From Dactylosporangium sucinum (GTDB taxonomy: Bacteria > Actinomycetota > Actinomycetes > Mycobacteriales > Micromonosporaceae), in contig NZ_BMPI01000014.1 of NCBI RefSeq assembly GCF_014647515.1, forward strand, positions 62,001-126,000: a stretch of 64,000 nucleotides of DNA. Direction: 5' to 3'. Below the pieces are notes generated by a model. That model was not told where the DNA came from and ran no database searches. It saw only the letters and a program-made list of their open reading frames with translations. This document shows positions 23,575 through 33,400 of this stretch, piece by piece (positions within the stretch are counted from its first letter, which is position 1; every line of letters begins with the position of its first letter). The position numbers were made by a program, and so were the translations under genes.

Positions 23575-25197
23575 TCAGTCGGCGGGCAGCGGGCGGGCCG
23601 GCGTGGCGCGCAGCAGGCGCAGCTCGCGCTGGAGGTTGCCGATGCACCGCTCCACGGCCTGCGACCAGCTCGCCGCCTGCTGGCTGCTGATCGCGCGGCC
23701 CAGGTCGAGGAGGCCGTCGAGGTGCTCGGCGAAGCGCTCGCTGCCGCGCTGCTCGTCGACGACGGCCGAGCGCAGGTCCGCCGCGGCCGAGGCGAGCTCG
23801 CGGCTGATCCGGTCGAGCTGGGTGCCGGGGGCGTCCTGTTCGAGGCTCGCCGTGCCCTGGCGGGCGATGCGGCGCAGCCGGCCGATGAGGATGTACGCGC
23901 GGCCGACCCAGCCCTCGGTCGGGGCCGTCGCCTCGACGCTCGTCAGGTAGGTGCGCAGGTCCTGCCGGGTCAGCGGCGCGGCCTCGGCCGAGCGCAGGAA
24001 CTGCGCCAGGTCGGTGGGCAACGCGCCGATCTGCTCGGGCCACAGGTCGGTCAGGGCGGAGTCCTCGCCGTCGCGGTACTGCTTGATCGCCTGCGGCAGG
24101 GCCTCGGTCTCGGCCCGCAGGATGTCGTACAGCGCCCAGTCGTAGCGGAAGACCACGGTCTGCACGGCGAGCACGGCCGCCCGGTCGAGCTGCGGCCGGA
24201 TGAGCATCTGCAGCGTGTAGGCGTTGATGAACCGCTTGACCTCGCGCGGGTTGACCTGGCCCTCGATGGCGAGGTGGGCCAGGTACGGGCGGACCGTCTG
24301 CTGCAGGTCGTCGAGCTGCTCGCCGTCGATCTTCGCGGTCTCGTAGACCGCCGTGAGCAGGTCGTCGAGCTGCTGGGCGTCCATCGGCGGCAGCTCGTAC
24401 GGCACCTGGAAGATCTTCTTCACGTACTCGCGCTCGGCCAGCCGGAGGCTGCGGTCGTCGGCCGCGGCGGCCTGGAACCCGGTGAGCCGCTCGCGGATCG
24501 CCTGCTCCAGGACCCGCTGGTCGATGCCGACGACGAACACGAAGCCGGTGAGGTCGAAGAACAGCTTCATCGACTCGATGACGCTCAGCGCGTTCTGCGG
24601 CAGGCAGCGGTCCAGGTCGTCGACGAACACCACGACCCGGTCGACGCCACCGTCCTCCCGCAGGTCGGCGAAGGCGCCGGCGAGCTGCTCGAAGCAGGCG
24701 AAGTACAGCGACTGCGCCTCCTGCGCCGGCCGCTGGTGCCCGTTGCCGAGGGCCTCGACCGACTTGGCGGCGTCGAAGGTCACCTCGGCCACGCCGACCG
24801 TCATCTTGCCCGACAGGCCGCTCACCAGCGCCCGCACGACCTGACCGATCCGGGACGCGATCGCCAGCAGCTTCTCCCGGACCGGCCGCCCCTCCGGCGA
24901 GTCGGCGTGGGCGACCACCGCGCCGCGGATGGTGTCCAGCAGCGGGACGATGAGGTGGGGTTCCCGCTCGTACCGCCACCCGTTGAACACCACCTTGAGC
25001 GTGCTCGGGTTGCGCAGCTCCGCGCGGATGGTGTCCATCAGGGTCGTCTTGCCCGACCCCCAGCCGCCGAAGACGCCCACGGCGAACCGCGGCTCGCTCT
25101 CCTGGATCAGCGTCGACAGGGCGATCGCGATGCGGTCGTAACCGAGTGCCGGCGTGACGGCGGGGGTGTCCAGCAGGATGCGCGCCATGCGCACCAC
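23575..25197 (-). CDS. KAP-family P-loop NTPase
   Basis: This 540-residue protein has Walker A FGGWGSGKTTLMDTIRAEL (residues 43-61) and Walker B VVVFVDDLDRCLP, followed by the KAP-typical SVIESMKLFFDLTGFVFVVG and the sensor region NPREVKRFINAYTLQ. No membrane helices are inserted in the Walker A-B interval, unlike many KAP proteins, so this one looks soluble. KAP NTPases occur in phage-defence and membrane-signalling contexts, but the role of this one is unknown. It stands alone: the kinase converges on its 3' end and a glycosidase lies upstream. The start may be ATG 25197 or 25188. Confidence 0.85.
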   Translation of the reverse strand: MVRMARILLDTPAVTPALGYDRIAIALSTLIQESEPRFAVGVFGGWGSGKTTLMDTIRAELRNPSTLKVVFNGWRYEREPHLIVPLLDTIRGAVVAHADSPEGRPVREKLLAIASRIGQVVRALVSGLSGKMTVGVAEVTFDAAKSVEALGNGHQRPAQEAQSLYFACFEQLAGAFADLREDGGVDRVVVFVDDLDRCLPQNALSVIESMKLFFDLTGFVFVVGIDQRVLEQAIRERLTGFQAAAADDRSLRLAEREYVKKIFQVPYELPPMDAQQLDDLLTAVYETAKIDGEQLDDLQQTVRPYLAHLAIEGQVNPREVKRFINAYTLQMLIRPQLDRAAVLAVQTVVFRYDWALYDILRAETEALPQAIKQYRDGEDSALTDLWPEQIGALPTDLAQFLRSAEAAPLTRQDLRTYLTSVEATAPTEGWVGRAYILIGRLRRIARQGTASLEQDAPGTQLDRISRELASAAADLRSAVVDEQRGSERFAEHLDGLLDLGRAISSQQAASWSQAVERCIGNLQRELRLLRATPARPLPAD

Positions 25198-25312
25198 CGT
25201 ACGGGGCGCCGTCCACGCAACGTCAGCGCAGCAAGGCCGGCGGGTCGTCGCCGGAACGGTCCGGGGCGGGGCCGCCGCCGTCGAGGAAACGGCGGCGGCC
25301 CCGGGGCCGCGC

Positions 25313-27229
25313 CTACGCGGGCACGGACCACTTCTGGTTGGCGCCGGTGGTGCAGGTCCAGATCTGCAGGCGGGTGCCGTCGGCCGAGCTGTTGCCCGTG
25401 GCGTCGAGGCACTTGCCGGAGTACTGGTTCACGAGCTGTTGGGTGCTCGCGTTGTACGTCCACTTCTGGCTGCTGCCGGTGTGGCAGTCCCACAGGTGGG
25501 TCACGGTGCCGTCGGCCGAGCTGGGGCCGCTGACGTCCAGGCACTTGCCCAGCGCGCGCAGCGTGCCGTCGCTCGCCCGGGTCCACTGCTGGGCGCCGGT
25601 GCCGTTGCAGGTGTAGAGCTGCACCGCGGTGCCGTTGGCGGTCGCCGCGCCGGCCACGTCGACGCACTTGCCGCCGATGCCCGTGATCTGGCCGGTGCCG
25701 CCGGTCGGCGGCTGGCTGGTGGTGGCGGTCGGCGTCGGGTTCGACACGTTGTCCTGCCAGGTGAAGGTGGCGGTGGTGCGGGCGGGCAGGGTGTACACGA
25801 AGGACTGGCCGTTCCAGTTCACCCGGATCGACTGGGAGCCGGTGCCGGGGTTGTGCGCGATGAGCGCCTTGGAGCCGTCGGTGTTGCGCCAGGCCACGTT
25901 CTGCACGGCGGTGTTGTTGGAGTCGATGCGCACCGCGCCCGGGCGGACGAACTTGGTCAGGTGGCCGGTCGTGTAGTACTCGATGGTGTAGTCGACCTGG
26001 CCCGCGCGCGAGCCGCCCTCCTGGACCGTGATCAGGCCGGTGCAGGTGCCGCAGCCGCCGTTGTGCGGGCCCATGTTCTGGTTGAGCGCCAGGCTCCACT
26101 TGACCAGGCTGCCGCTCCAGTTCCGGGCGTAGTTGACGATGTCGGCCATGTCCTCGTTGTGCTGGTTGGAGATCCAGGTGCCGCCGGAGTGCTCGGTGCT
26201 GAACTGCTTGACCGACGGATACTGGTTGTGCACCTGGGTGCCGACCGCCGGGTCACCGAAGTACCCGTGCCACGCGATGCCGCCGAACAGCGGATCGTTG
26301 CGCACGCCCGCGTCGGCCAGGATGGCGGCGCCGAAGTTCGCGTAGTCGCCGTAGTTCCAGTCGTGGATGAGCACCTTGGTGGTGATGCCGGCCGCGCGGA
26401 ACGCCGGGTACACGTGGTTCTTGGTGAACTCGACGAGCCCGGACGGGTTCCAGCTCATGCCCGGGTAGTCCATCGCGGTCGGGTTGCCGGACTGGCAGCA
26501 GTTCGGCTCGTTCTGCACCGAGATGTACTTCACCGGCACGCCGGCCGCCTGGTAGGACTGGATGTACTTCACCAGGTACTGGGCGTACATGGGGTAGTAC
26601 TCCCACTTGAGCCAGCCCATCTGGTCCATCCGGCCGTTGTCCTTCATCCAGCCGGGCGAGCTCCACGGCACGCCCTTGACCGTCAGCGCCGGGTTGATCT
26701 GCCTGGCCTGCTGGGTGAGCAGCCGCACGTTGGTGTCGTAGCCGTTGCTGCCGAAGTCGTTGAGGTCGCAGCAGGTGTCGTCGAGCGACACGTTGCCGGG
26801 CCGCGACAGGTCGGAGGCGCCGATCGGGTTGCGCACGAACGACAGGCCGATGCCGGCCGTCGGGCTGAACAGCTTCTGCATGACCTGGTCGCGGGTGGCC
26901 GCGCTGATCGGGCCGCCGCGCAGCAGGTACGCGGTGGTGTCGGTGATCGACGCGCCGGCGCCCTCGAAGGTCTGGTAGGTGACGCCTTCGTTGACGTTGA
27001 TGGTCTGGTTGGCGGAGCCGCCGGCCGGGCCGAACGCGATCGACGCCTGCTGCTGCAGGCCCCGGGTGACGGTGCGGCCGCCGCCGTCGGAGGTGGTGGT
27101 GAGGTACACGTTGACGGTCTCGCCGGCGGCGAACGCACTGGGGGCCAGCACGACGGTGGCGACCGTGGCGGCGACGGTCGCACCGACTGCGGCCGCGGCG
27201 ACGACCAGGCGCCGCTTGGTTGAGGGCAT
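25313..27229 (-). CDS. Secreted GH30 glycoside hydrolase with CBM13
   Basis: This is a 638-residue exported enzyme. The signal peptide spans residues 1-35 (LVVAAAAVGATVAATVATVV, then PSAFAA). The GH30 barrel covers about 50-480: YQTFEGAGASITDTTAYLLR near the start, WSSPGWMKDNG, YISVQNEPN with the acid/base Glu, and KQFSTEHSGG with the nucleophile Glu. A short TPTPTATTSQPP linker leads to a ricin-B-type CBM13 with three QxW repeats (GAQQWTR, SSQKWTY, ANQKWSV). Substrate may be a beta-1,6-glucan, beta-glucosylceramide-like or xylan side chain; the subfamily cannot be fixed by eye. The divergent LacI gene is its likely regulator. Confidence 0.9.
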   Translation of the reverse strand: MPSTKRRLVVAAAAVGATVAATVATVVLAPSAFAAGETVNVYLTTTSDGGGRTVTRGLQQQASIAFGPAGGSANQTINVNEGVTYQTFEGAGASITDTTAYLLRGGPISAATRDQVMQKLFSPTAGIGLSFVRNPIGASDLSRPGNVSLDDTCCDLNDFGSNGYDTNVRLLTQQARQINPALTVKGVPWSSPGWMKDNGRMDQMGWLKWEYYPMYAQYLVKYIQSYQAAGVPVKYISVQNEPNCCQSGNPTAMDYPGMSWNPSGLVEFTKNHVYPAFRAAGITTKVLIHDWNYGDYANFGAAILADAGVRNDPLFGGIAWHGYFGDPAVGTQVHNQYPSVKQFSTEHSGGTWISNQHNEDMADIVNYARNWSGSLVKWSLALNQNMGPHNGGCGTCTGLITVQEGGSRAGQVDYTIEYYTTGHLTKFVRPGAVRIDSNNTAVQNVAWRNTDGSKALIAHNPGTGSQSIRVNWNGQSFVYTLPARTTATFTWQDNVSNPTPTATTSQPPTGGTGQITGIGGKCVDVAGAATANGTAVQLYTCNGTGAQQWTRASDGTLRALGKCLDVSGPSSADGTVTHLWDCHTGSSQKWTYNASTQQLVNQYSGKCLDATGNSSADGTRLQIWTCTTGANQKWSVPA

Positions 27230-27359
27230 GACGGAACTCCCTTGCTCGACAAAAGGGTCTCGCCCGCCGGATAGACCCCGTCGCCCGCACTGGCGGTGAG
27301 CGGGTCGACGGTCCTCGATAGGTCTGCGGTGGTACAGGAAGGAAACACCGAAGCAGTCA

Positions 27360-27378
27360 ACGTGTCAATCAAACACGT
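27360..27378. promoter_or_regulatory. Candidate LacI operator between GH30 and LacI genes
   Basis: ACGTGT-CAATCAA-ACACGT is a perfect inverted repeat embedded in an AT-richer stretch (27345-27410) that stands out from the surrounding DNA. TTGAC-like hexamers are present on the minus strand. It lies about midway in the 206-bp divergent spacer. Function is inferred. Confidence 0.45.
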
Positions 27379-27435
27379 CAACTTTTATCCGCACTTAATC
27401 AAAGTCCTGGAAGTCGGCGCTGCTAAGGTGCGCCT

Positions 27436-28437
27436 GTGCGTACCCGTGCGACCGTCCGGCAGCTCGCGGCGGAGACCGGCCTCTCGGTCACCACCGTCTC
27501 CCGCGCCCTGAACGGCCAGGACAACGTCGCCCCGCACACCCGCGAGCTGGTCCTGCAGGCCGTCGGCCGGCTCGGCCACCGCGCACCCCGCCGCCGGACC
27601 GGCCGCACCACGGTGTACGTGCGCTGCCCGTACCTGCTGACCGACTACTTCGGCATCATCGTCTCGGCGATCGCCGAGGCCGCCGACCTGCACGGCATCG
27701 AGGTGGTGCTCAACGCCGGCGAGGCGGCCCAGGGCAGCGACGCGCTGTCCCGGCTGCCGGGCCGCTCCGACGTCGACGGGGCCATCCTGATCCTGCCGCC
27801 CGAGCCGGGCGAGGACCTCGTCCGGTTGCGGGATCAGGGGGTACCGTTCGTGGTCGTCGATCCGCGGACCGCTCCCCCGCGCGACATCATGGCCGTCTCG
27901 GCGGCCCACTTCACCGGCGCCCGCGCCCTGATGGCCCACCTGGTCGGCCTCGGCCACCGCCGGGTCGGCATCATCGGCGGCCCGCGCGAGTGGCTGGTGA
28001 CGGACGCCCGCACGGCGGGCTACCTGGCGGCGCTGGCGGACGTGGGCGTCCTGCCGGGCCCGTCGCTGATGCGCTTCGTGACCGAGCCGGCGACGGAGCA
28101 CGGCTACCGCGCCGCCTGTACCCTGCTGGACGGCGCGGACCGCCCGACGGCGCTGGTGGGCTTCAACGACAAGATGGCGGTGGGCGCGCTGCGGGCGGCC
28201 ACCGAACGCGGCCTGCGGGTCCCGGAGGACCTGTCGATCGCGGGCTTCGACGACATCGACGTCAGCCGCGCCACCCACCCGACCCTGACCACGGTCCGCC
28301 AGCCCCTGGCGGAGCTGGGCCGCATGGCGGTGACCCTGCTGACCCGCCTGCTGGACCGCCACGAGCACGACGCGCTGCACGTCGAGCTGGCCACGGAGCT
28401 GGTCGTCCGCGACTCCACGGGCCCCGTTCGCCGCTGA
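27436..28437 (+). CDS. LacI-family transcriptional regulator
   Basis: This 333-residue protein starts at GTG 27436. Residues 1-50 are the HTH (TVRQLAAETGLSVTTVSRAL plus hinge-like APHTRELVLQAVGRLGHR). The periplasmic-binding-like domain contains HLVGLGHRRVGIIGGPREW, TALVGFNDKMAVGALRAATE and LSIAGFDDIDVSRATHPTLT. LacI proteins sense sugars; here divergence from the secreted GH30 enzyme points to control of a glycan-use gene. It is followed by an unrelated ArsR/MFS pair. Confidence 0.92.
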   Translation: MRTRATVRQLAAETGLSVTTVSRALNGQDNVAPHTRELVLQAVGRLGHRAPRRRTGRTTVYVRCPYLLTDYFGIIVSAIAEAADLHGIEVVLNAGEAAQGSDALSRLPGRSDVDGAILILPPEPGEDLVRLRDQGVPFVVVDPRTAPPRDIMAVSAAHFTGARALMAHLVGLGHRRVGIIGGPREWLVTDARTAGYLAALADVGVLPGPSLMRFVTEPATEHGYRAACTLLDGADRPTALVGFNDKMAVGALRAATERGLRVPEDLSIAGFDDIDVSRATHPTLTTVRQPLAELGRMAVTLLTRLLDRHEHDALHVELATELVVRDSTGPVRR

Positions 28438-28448
28438 CGCCGGCATTC

Positions 28449-28489
28449 CAAGCAACTGCTTGACATGTTTCCGGCGTCGGGCGCAGACT
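28449..28489 (+). promoter_or_regulatory. Promoter and palindrome before the ArsR gene
   Basis: TTGACA (28460-28465) and CAGACT (28484-28489) are 18 bp apart and end 6 bp before the ATG at 28496, suggesting a leaderless transcript. The perfect palindrome CAAGCA-AC-TGCTTG (28449-28462) overlaps the -35 box, where an ArsR-type repressor would block RNA polymerase. Confidence 0.55.
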
Positions 28490-28495
28490 CCAAGC

Positions 28496-29110
28496 ATGTC
28501 TTTGGAATCCGGATCGTCCGAATCTGCGGCCGGAGTGCCGAACCAGCGGGTCATCGACGACCCCGTGGCCATCCGGGCCATGGCGCATCCGTTGCGGCTC
28601 AAGCTGCGGGAGCTCGTCGGGCGGGAGGGGTCGGTCACCGCCGCTCAGGCGGCCCGGGAGCTGGGGGTCAGCCAGGCGCTCGCGTCGCACCACCTGCGGC
28701 AGCTGGCCAAGTACGGGTTCGTGGAGCAGGCACCGGCGGCCGACAACCGGGAGCGGCCGTGGCGGATCACCTTCACGTCGTACTCCTGGGAGCCCACCGT
28801 CGCCACGAGCACCGCCGCCGACCTGCTGGAGCAGCTCGTCGCGCAGCGGGCGCTCGACCAGCTCGCCGACTGGCAGCGGCGCCGGGCCGACGACGACGCC
28901 GTGTGGCGGGACAACACCGGGCTCGGGCAGAGCCTGCTGTACCTCACCGCCGACGAGATGGTCGAGCTGCGGCGGGGGCTCGACGCGCTCATCGAGCCGC
29001 TCGTCGCGCGGCGGCCGATCGGGGATCCCGCGGCACTGCCGGCCGGCGCGCGGCCCGTGGACCTGACGATCGTCTGCACGCCGCTCGTGCCGACCACGTC
29101 CGGAGGGTGA
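28496..29110 (+). CDS. ArsR-family winged-helix regulator
   Basis: This 204-residue protein has a winged-helix domain at residues 18-90 with IRAMAHPLRLKLRELVGREG, TAAQAARELGVSQALASHHL and KYGFVEQAPAADNRERPW. The C-terminal half is helical and longer than in metal-sensing ArsR proteins, as in the drug-transporter-linked subgroup; no CxC metal site is seen. The start at ATG 28496 matches the leaderless promoter. The MFS gene begins 1 bp after its stop, so it probably represses its own operon. Confidence 0.88.
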   Translation: MSLESGSSESAAGVPNQRVIDDPVAIRAMAHPLRLKLRELVGREGSVTAAQAARELGVSQALASHHLRQLAKYGFVEQAPAADNRERPWRITFTSYSWEPTVATSTAADLLEQLVAQRALDQLADWQRRRADDDAVWRDNTGLGQSLLYLTADEMVELRRGLDALIEPLVARRPIGDPAALPAGARPVDLTIVCTPLVPTTSGG

Positions 29111-29111
29111 C

Positions 29112-30371
29112 GTGCGGCTCCTCGTCGCGCGGACCGGGTTCGGGTGGCTACTGGCGGCCGGGCTGGTCTCGCTCACCGGCGACTGGGTCATGCGGGTCGG
29201 GCTGACCTACGTCGTCTACGAGCTGACCGGGTCCACCCTCGCCTCCGCGACCGCGCTCATGGCCTCGCTCGTGCCGCAGCTGGTCTTCGGGTCGCTGGCC
29301 GGGGTGTACGCCGACCGGTGGGACCGCCGCCGCACGATGGTCGTCACCAACCTGCTGCTCGCCGCCGGGCTGCTGCCCCTGCTCGCCGTCCACGACCGGC
29401 ACCAGGTGTGGATCGTCTACCTGGTCACCGCCGCGCAGAGCGCGCTCAGCCAGTTCTTCATCGCCGCCGAGGCCGCCGTCATCCCGCAGCTGGTGCCGGC
29501 CGAGAGCCTCGTCGCCGCGAACGCCCTCAACGGCCAGGCCCGCGACGTCGCCCGGCTCGCCGGCGCCGCCCTGGGCGGACTCACCGCCGCGCTCGGCGGC
29601 CTGCCCCTCCTCGCCGTCGTCGACATCGCCAGCTTCACGCTCGCCGCCGCCCTGCTGCTGCGCCTCCGGACGCCCGCCCGCGACCACGAGCGCGGCACCA
29701 GGCCGCACGTGCTGCGCGACTGGGCCGACGGCGCACGGGTCGCCGCGGCCAGCCCGGCGCTGCGGGTCGTCCTGCTCTTCGTCGTCATCACCGGCGTCGG
29801 CGAGGCGGTGATGGGCAGCCTCATGGCCCCGTTCGTGCGCGACGTGCTGCACGCCGACGCCACCCGCTACGGCATCATCGTGGCGGTGCAGGCGGGCGGG
29901 GGGATCGCCGGTGGACTCGTCGCCGCCGCGGTCGGGCACCGGTGGCCACCGCGGCGGATCGCCGGCTGGGGCGCGGTCGCCTTCGGGGTGGTCGACCTGG
30001 CGCTCTTCCTCTACCCGCTCGTCGTCGACGCGTGGTGGCCCGCGGCGGTGATCATCCTGCTCGCCGGCCTGCCGGGGGCGCTCGCGATCGCCGGGCTGCT
30101 CACCGTCTTCCAGCGCCATACCACCGACGCGTACCGCGGCCGGGTCTTCGGCGCCGCCAACGCCCTGCAGGCGGGCGCCATGCTCGCCGGCGCGACCGGT
30201 GCGGGGCTGCTCGGCGACCGCCTCGGCATCGTCCCGGTGATCGCCGTGCAGGGCGCCGGCTACTGCCTCGCCGGCGCGATCGTGCTGGTGCTGCTGCGCC
30301 CCGGGAAGGAACCGGCCGCCGGCGTGACCTCCACCGTGGACACCCGGCCGCACGTTCGGCCGATGAGCTGA
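29112..30371 (+). CDS. MFS transporter, DHA3-type
   Basis: This 419-residue, twelve-helix transporter has the N-terminal block GFGWLLAAGLVSLTGDWVMR and motif A in GSLAGVYADRWDRRRTMVVT. The GNxL-like ALNGQARDVARLAGAALGG and the second-half RHTTDAYRGRVFGAANALQA motif (AYRGRVFG) are typical of MefA/DHA3 macrolide-type exporters. Its start codon GTG directly follows the ArsR gene, so it is the regulated partner. The substrate is not known. Confidence 0.9.
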   Translation: MRLLVARTGFGWLLAAGLVSLTGDWVMRVGLTYVVYELTGSTLASATALMASLVPQLVFGSLAGVYADRWDRRRTMVVTNLLLAAGLLPLLAVHDRHQVWIVYLVTAAQSALSQFFIAAEAAVIPQLVPAESLVAANALNGQARDVARLAGAALGGLTAALGGLPLLAVVDIASFTLAAALLLRLRTPARDHERGTRPHVLRDWADGARVAAASPALRVVLLFVVITGVGEAVMGSLMAPFVRDVLHADATRYGIIVAVQAGGGIAGGLVAAAVGHRWPPRRIAGWGAVAFGVVDLALFLYPLVVDAWWPAAVIILLAGLPGALAIAGLLTVFQRHTTDAYRGRVFGAANALQAGAMLAGATGAGLLGDRLGIVPVIAVQGAGYCLAGAIVLVLLRPGKEPAAGVTSTVDTRPHVRPMS

Positions 30372-30406
30372 GCGGTTCCGCGGTGCCGGGATGCTTCAAT
30401 GTCCCG

Positions 30407-33400
30407 GTGGCGCTGCCCGACCCACGGCGCTCCCGCGCGGTCCTGGTCGGCGCGGGAGCGTATACCGAGCTGGAGCCGTTGCCGGCCGTGCCGGCCAACC
30501 TGCGCGACCTGCAGGCGCTGCTCACCGACCCGCTGGTGTGGGGCCTGCCACCGTCGCACTGCCGCGTGGTGCAGGACCCCCGGTCGACGGACGCGATCCG
30601 CGACGCCCTGTTCGAGGCGTGCCGCACCGCGACGGACGCGCTGGTCTTCTACTACGCCGGCCACGGGGTGGTGGATCCCGCCGGGGTGGACGACCTCTAC
30701 CTGACGACGCCGCGCACGACGCTGGACCCGATGCACGCGGCGGTGCGGTACGAGGACGTGCGCGGGCTGATCGCCGCGGCCCGCTGCCCGTCGAAGGTGG
30801 TGCTGCTGGACTGCTGCTACAGCGGCCTCGCCCTGGCCGGCGCGATGGGCGACGCGACCCGCATCGCGGACCGGGTGAGCATCGACGCCAGCTACGTCAT
30901 GACGGCCACCGCCGAGACCCGCCTCGCCCTCGCCCCGCCCGGGGAGCGGTACACCGCCTTCACCGGCGAGCTGATCGACGTGCTGCGCAACGGCCTGCCG
31001 AACACGGCCGAGCTGCTCGACATGGACGGCATCTACTGGCAGGTGCTGCACAACCTCACCGGCAAGCAGCGGCCCACCCCGCAGGCCCGGGCCCGCAACC
31101 GCGGCCACACCATCGCCATCGCCCGCAACCGCGGCCGGCTCACGGCGGACGCCGCGGCACCGGGCGCCGGACCGCCCGTCCACGAACCTCCGGATCCGGG
31201 GCGCCCGCCCGCCGAACAGCTCCGGATGGCGCCGGCGTCGCTGCTGGCCCTCGCCCTGGAGCACCCGGACGAGGACGCCGGCCCGATCGTCGCCGCCCAC
31301 GCCACGTACCGCCCGACGCAGGAGGTGGCGGCGATGCTCGGCCGGCTGTGGCCGTCCGCGCTCGGCGCCCTGGTGGCGGGGGCCGCACTCCGCCGGCCGC
31401 CGGCCGAGGTCGCCGGGCTGCTGTCCGACCTCGACGAGATCGGCGCCGAGGACGCCCGCGGCCACCTCCTCGGCCGCGCCGCCGCCCGCGACGCGAGCCG
31501 GGTGGTCGCCCTCGCGGTCCAGCTGCCGGCCGCCACCCGCGCGGTGCTGCTCGACGCGGCGGCGCAGGCCTGCATCGGCCGGCCCGCCGCCATGATCGGC
31601 CTCATCGCCGCGCTGCAGACCTCGGACCTCCGCCCGGAGGTGGACGACTTCATCGCCGGCCTGGTCACGGCGATGCCGGCGCCGGACGCGATCGCGCTCG
31701 CCGACGCGCTGCGCGACGCGAACCACGACGAGCCCGCGTTCGCGCTGTACGCCGCGGCCGCCGACGCGCTGCTGGATCGACCGCCCGCCGCCGTCGCGGA
31801 GATCGCGGCGGGGCTGCGCCGGACGGGCCGCAACGAGCCCGCCGACCGGCTGCTCGAACGCCTCGCCGCGACCTGCGCCGATGCCGCGGCGGCCGGCCGG
31901 GTCCTGGACGCGTTGTGGGCCGAGGGCCTGGCCGGCGACGCCGGGCGGGCGCTGTCCGGCCTCGCCGCCCGACTGCCCGCCGCCGAGCTGCTCGGCCTGG
32001 CCGACCACCTGCGGTTCACCGGCCGGGCCGCGGACGGGCTGCGCCTGCTGCACGAGGCCGCCGGGTCGGCGGACCGGCTCGTCGAGTTCGCGGTCCACCT
32101 GCACGCCGCCGGCCGTCCGATCGACGGCAACCACCTGCTGGCCGGCCGCATCGACGGCGTGTCGGACCGCGACCTCGCCGGCGTCGTCCTGGCGGTCGCC
32201 CGGCGCGTGGACGAGGTCGCCGCCCGCCGCCTGCTGGACCGCGCCGGCACCTTCGGCCCCGCGCGCCTCGTCGCGCTGCTCGAGGGCCTCGACCGGCGAG
32301 ACAGGCGAGACGGGCGAGACGGGCGGACCGACGATCCGGACCCCGTGGGCGACCGGCTCCTCGCCCACCTCGAACGGCTGGCGCACGACGGGCTTCCGCT
32401 GCCCGTCGAGGCGGCGACGCTGGTCGCGCTCGTCCGGCGCCGCCACGCGGGCCTCGCCGAGCGGCTGCTGCGGGCCGCCCGTCCGCGGTGGTTCGCCGAC
32501 CCGGGCGCCGCCGCGCAGGCGTTCGCGGTGGCCGGCCGGCAGCCGGAGCAGGTGGCCCCGCACGCCCAGCTGCTCATCGCGTTCACCGCCGTCAGCGCCG
32601 CGCCGACGGCGGACGAGCTGACGAACGCCTTCCTGTCCGGCGGCGAGACCGGCCGCGAGACCGGCGGCCGGTCCCGCGGCGCCGCCGGCCGCGGCGCCGG
32701 CGGTGACGCCGCCCGCGCCGCGCTCGTCGCCGAGCTGCTCACCGCCGGCCCGGCCGTGGCCGGGAACCTGCTGGCCCGGCTGGCCGGGTCGACGGCCGAC
32801 GGGCTGGTCGCCGCCGTCTTCGTCGCCATTCCGATGCTGCCGACCGCCGGGCTGCTGGCGTTCTACCAGATCCTCGACCGCGGCCTGCCCGACCGGCGCG
32901 CCGAGTACGCCGAGCTCGTGGCCGGCCGGGCCGCCCCGGCCGGCCTTCGTGCCATGCTGGACGCGGTCCGGCACGACGACGCCGTGCTGATGGTGCGCTC
33001 GGTGCTCCCGGCCGGTCACGAACTGCCCTACGACGAGCGCTCCGCCGCGCGCCTGGTGCAGGTCGCGGCCTGGCTGCTGCGCAACGTGCGCCACCACCGC
33101 AACGTGCTGCCCTGGCTGACCGGTTCGCCGTCGACGGTGGCCGGCGTCGCCGCCGGGCTGGTCCTGGCGCGCAGCCACAGGTGGCATTGGGAGTCGCCCG
33201 ACCCTCCCTCCGGCGACGAGGTCCGGCAGCGGCTGCGGATCGCGCCCGACGAGCACGTCGTGGGGGCGTTCTGGCTCGACGGGCCGGGGCTGCTCGCGTT
33301 CACCGACCGTGCGGTCCGGCACGCCTGGCGGCACGGCAGGAGCGAGGCGCAGCCCACCCACCTGACGTACGACGAGGTCGCCCGGTGCTCGTTCGACTCG

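Noticed and set aside
30260..33361. 1,033-codon open frame antisense to caspase gene A
   Set aside because: Shadow frame of a high-GC gene without any family similarity.
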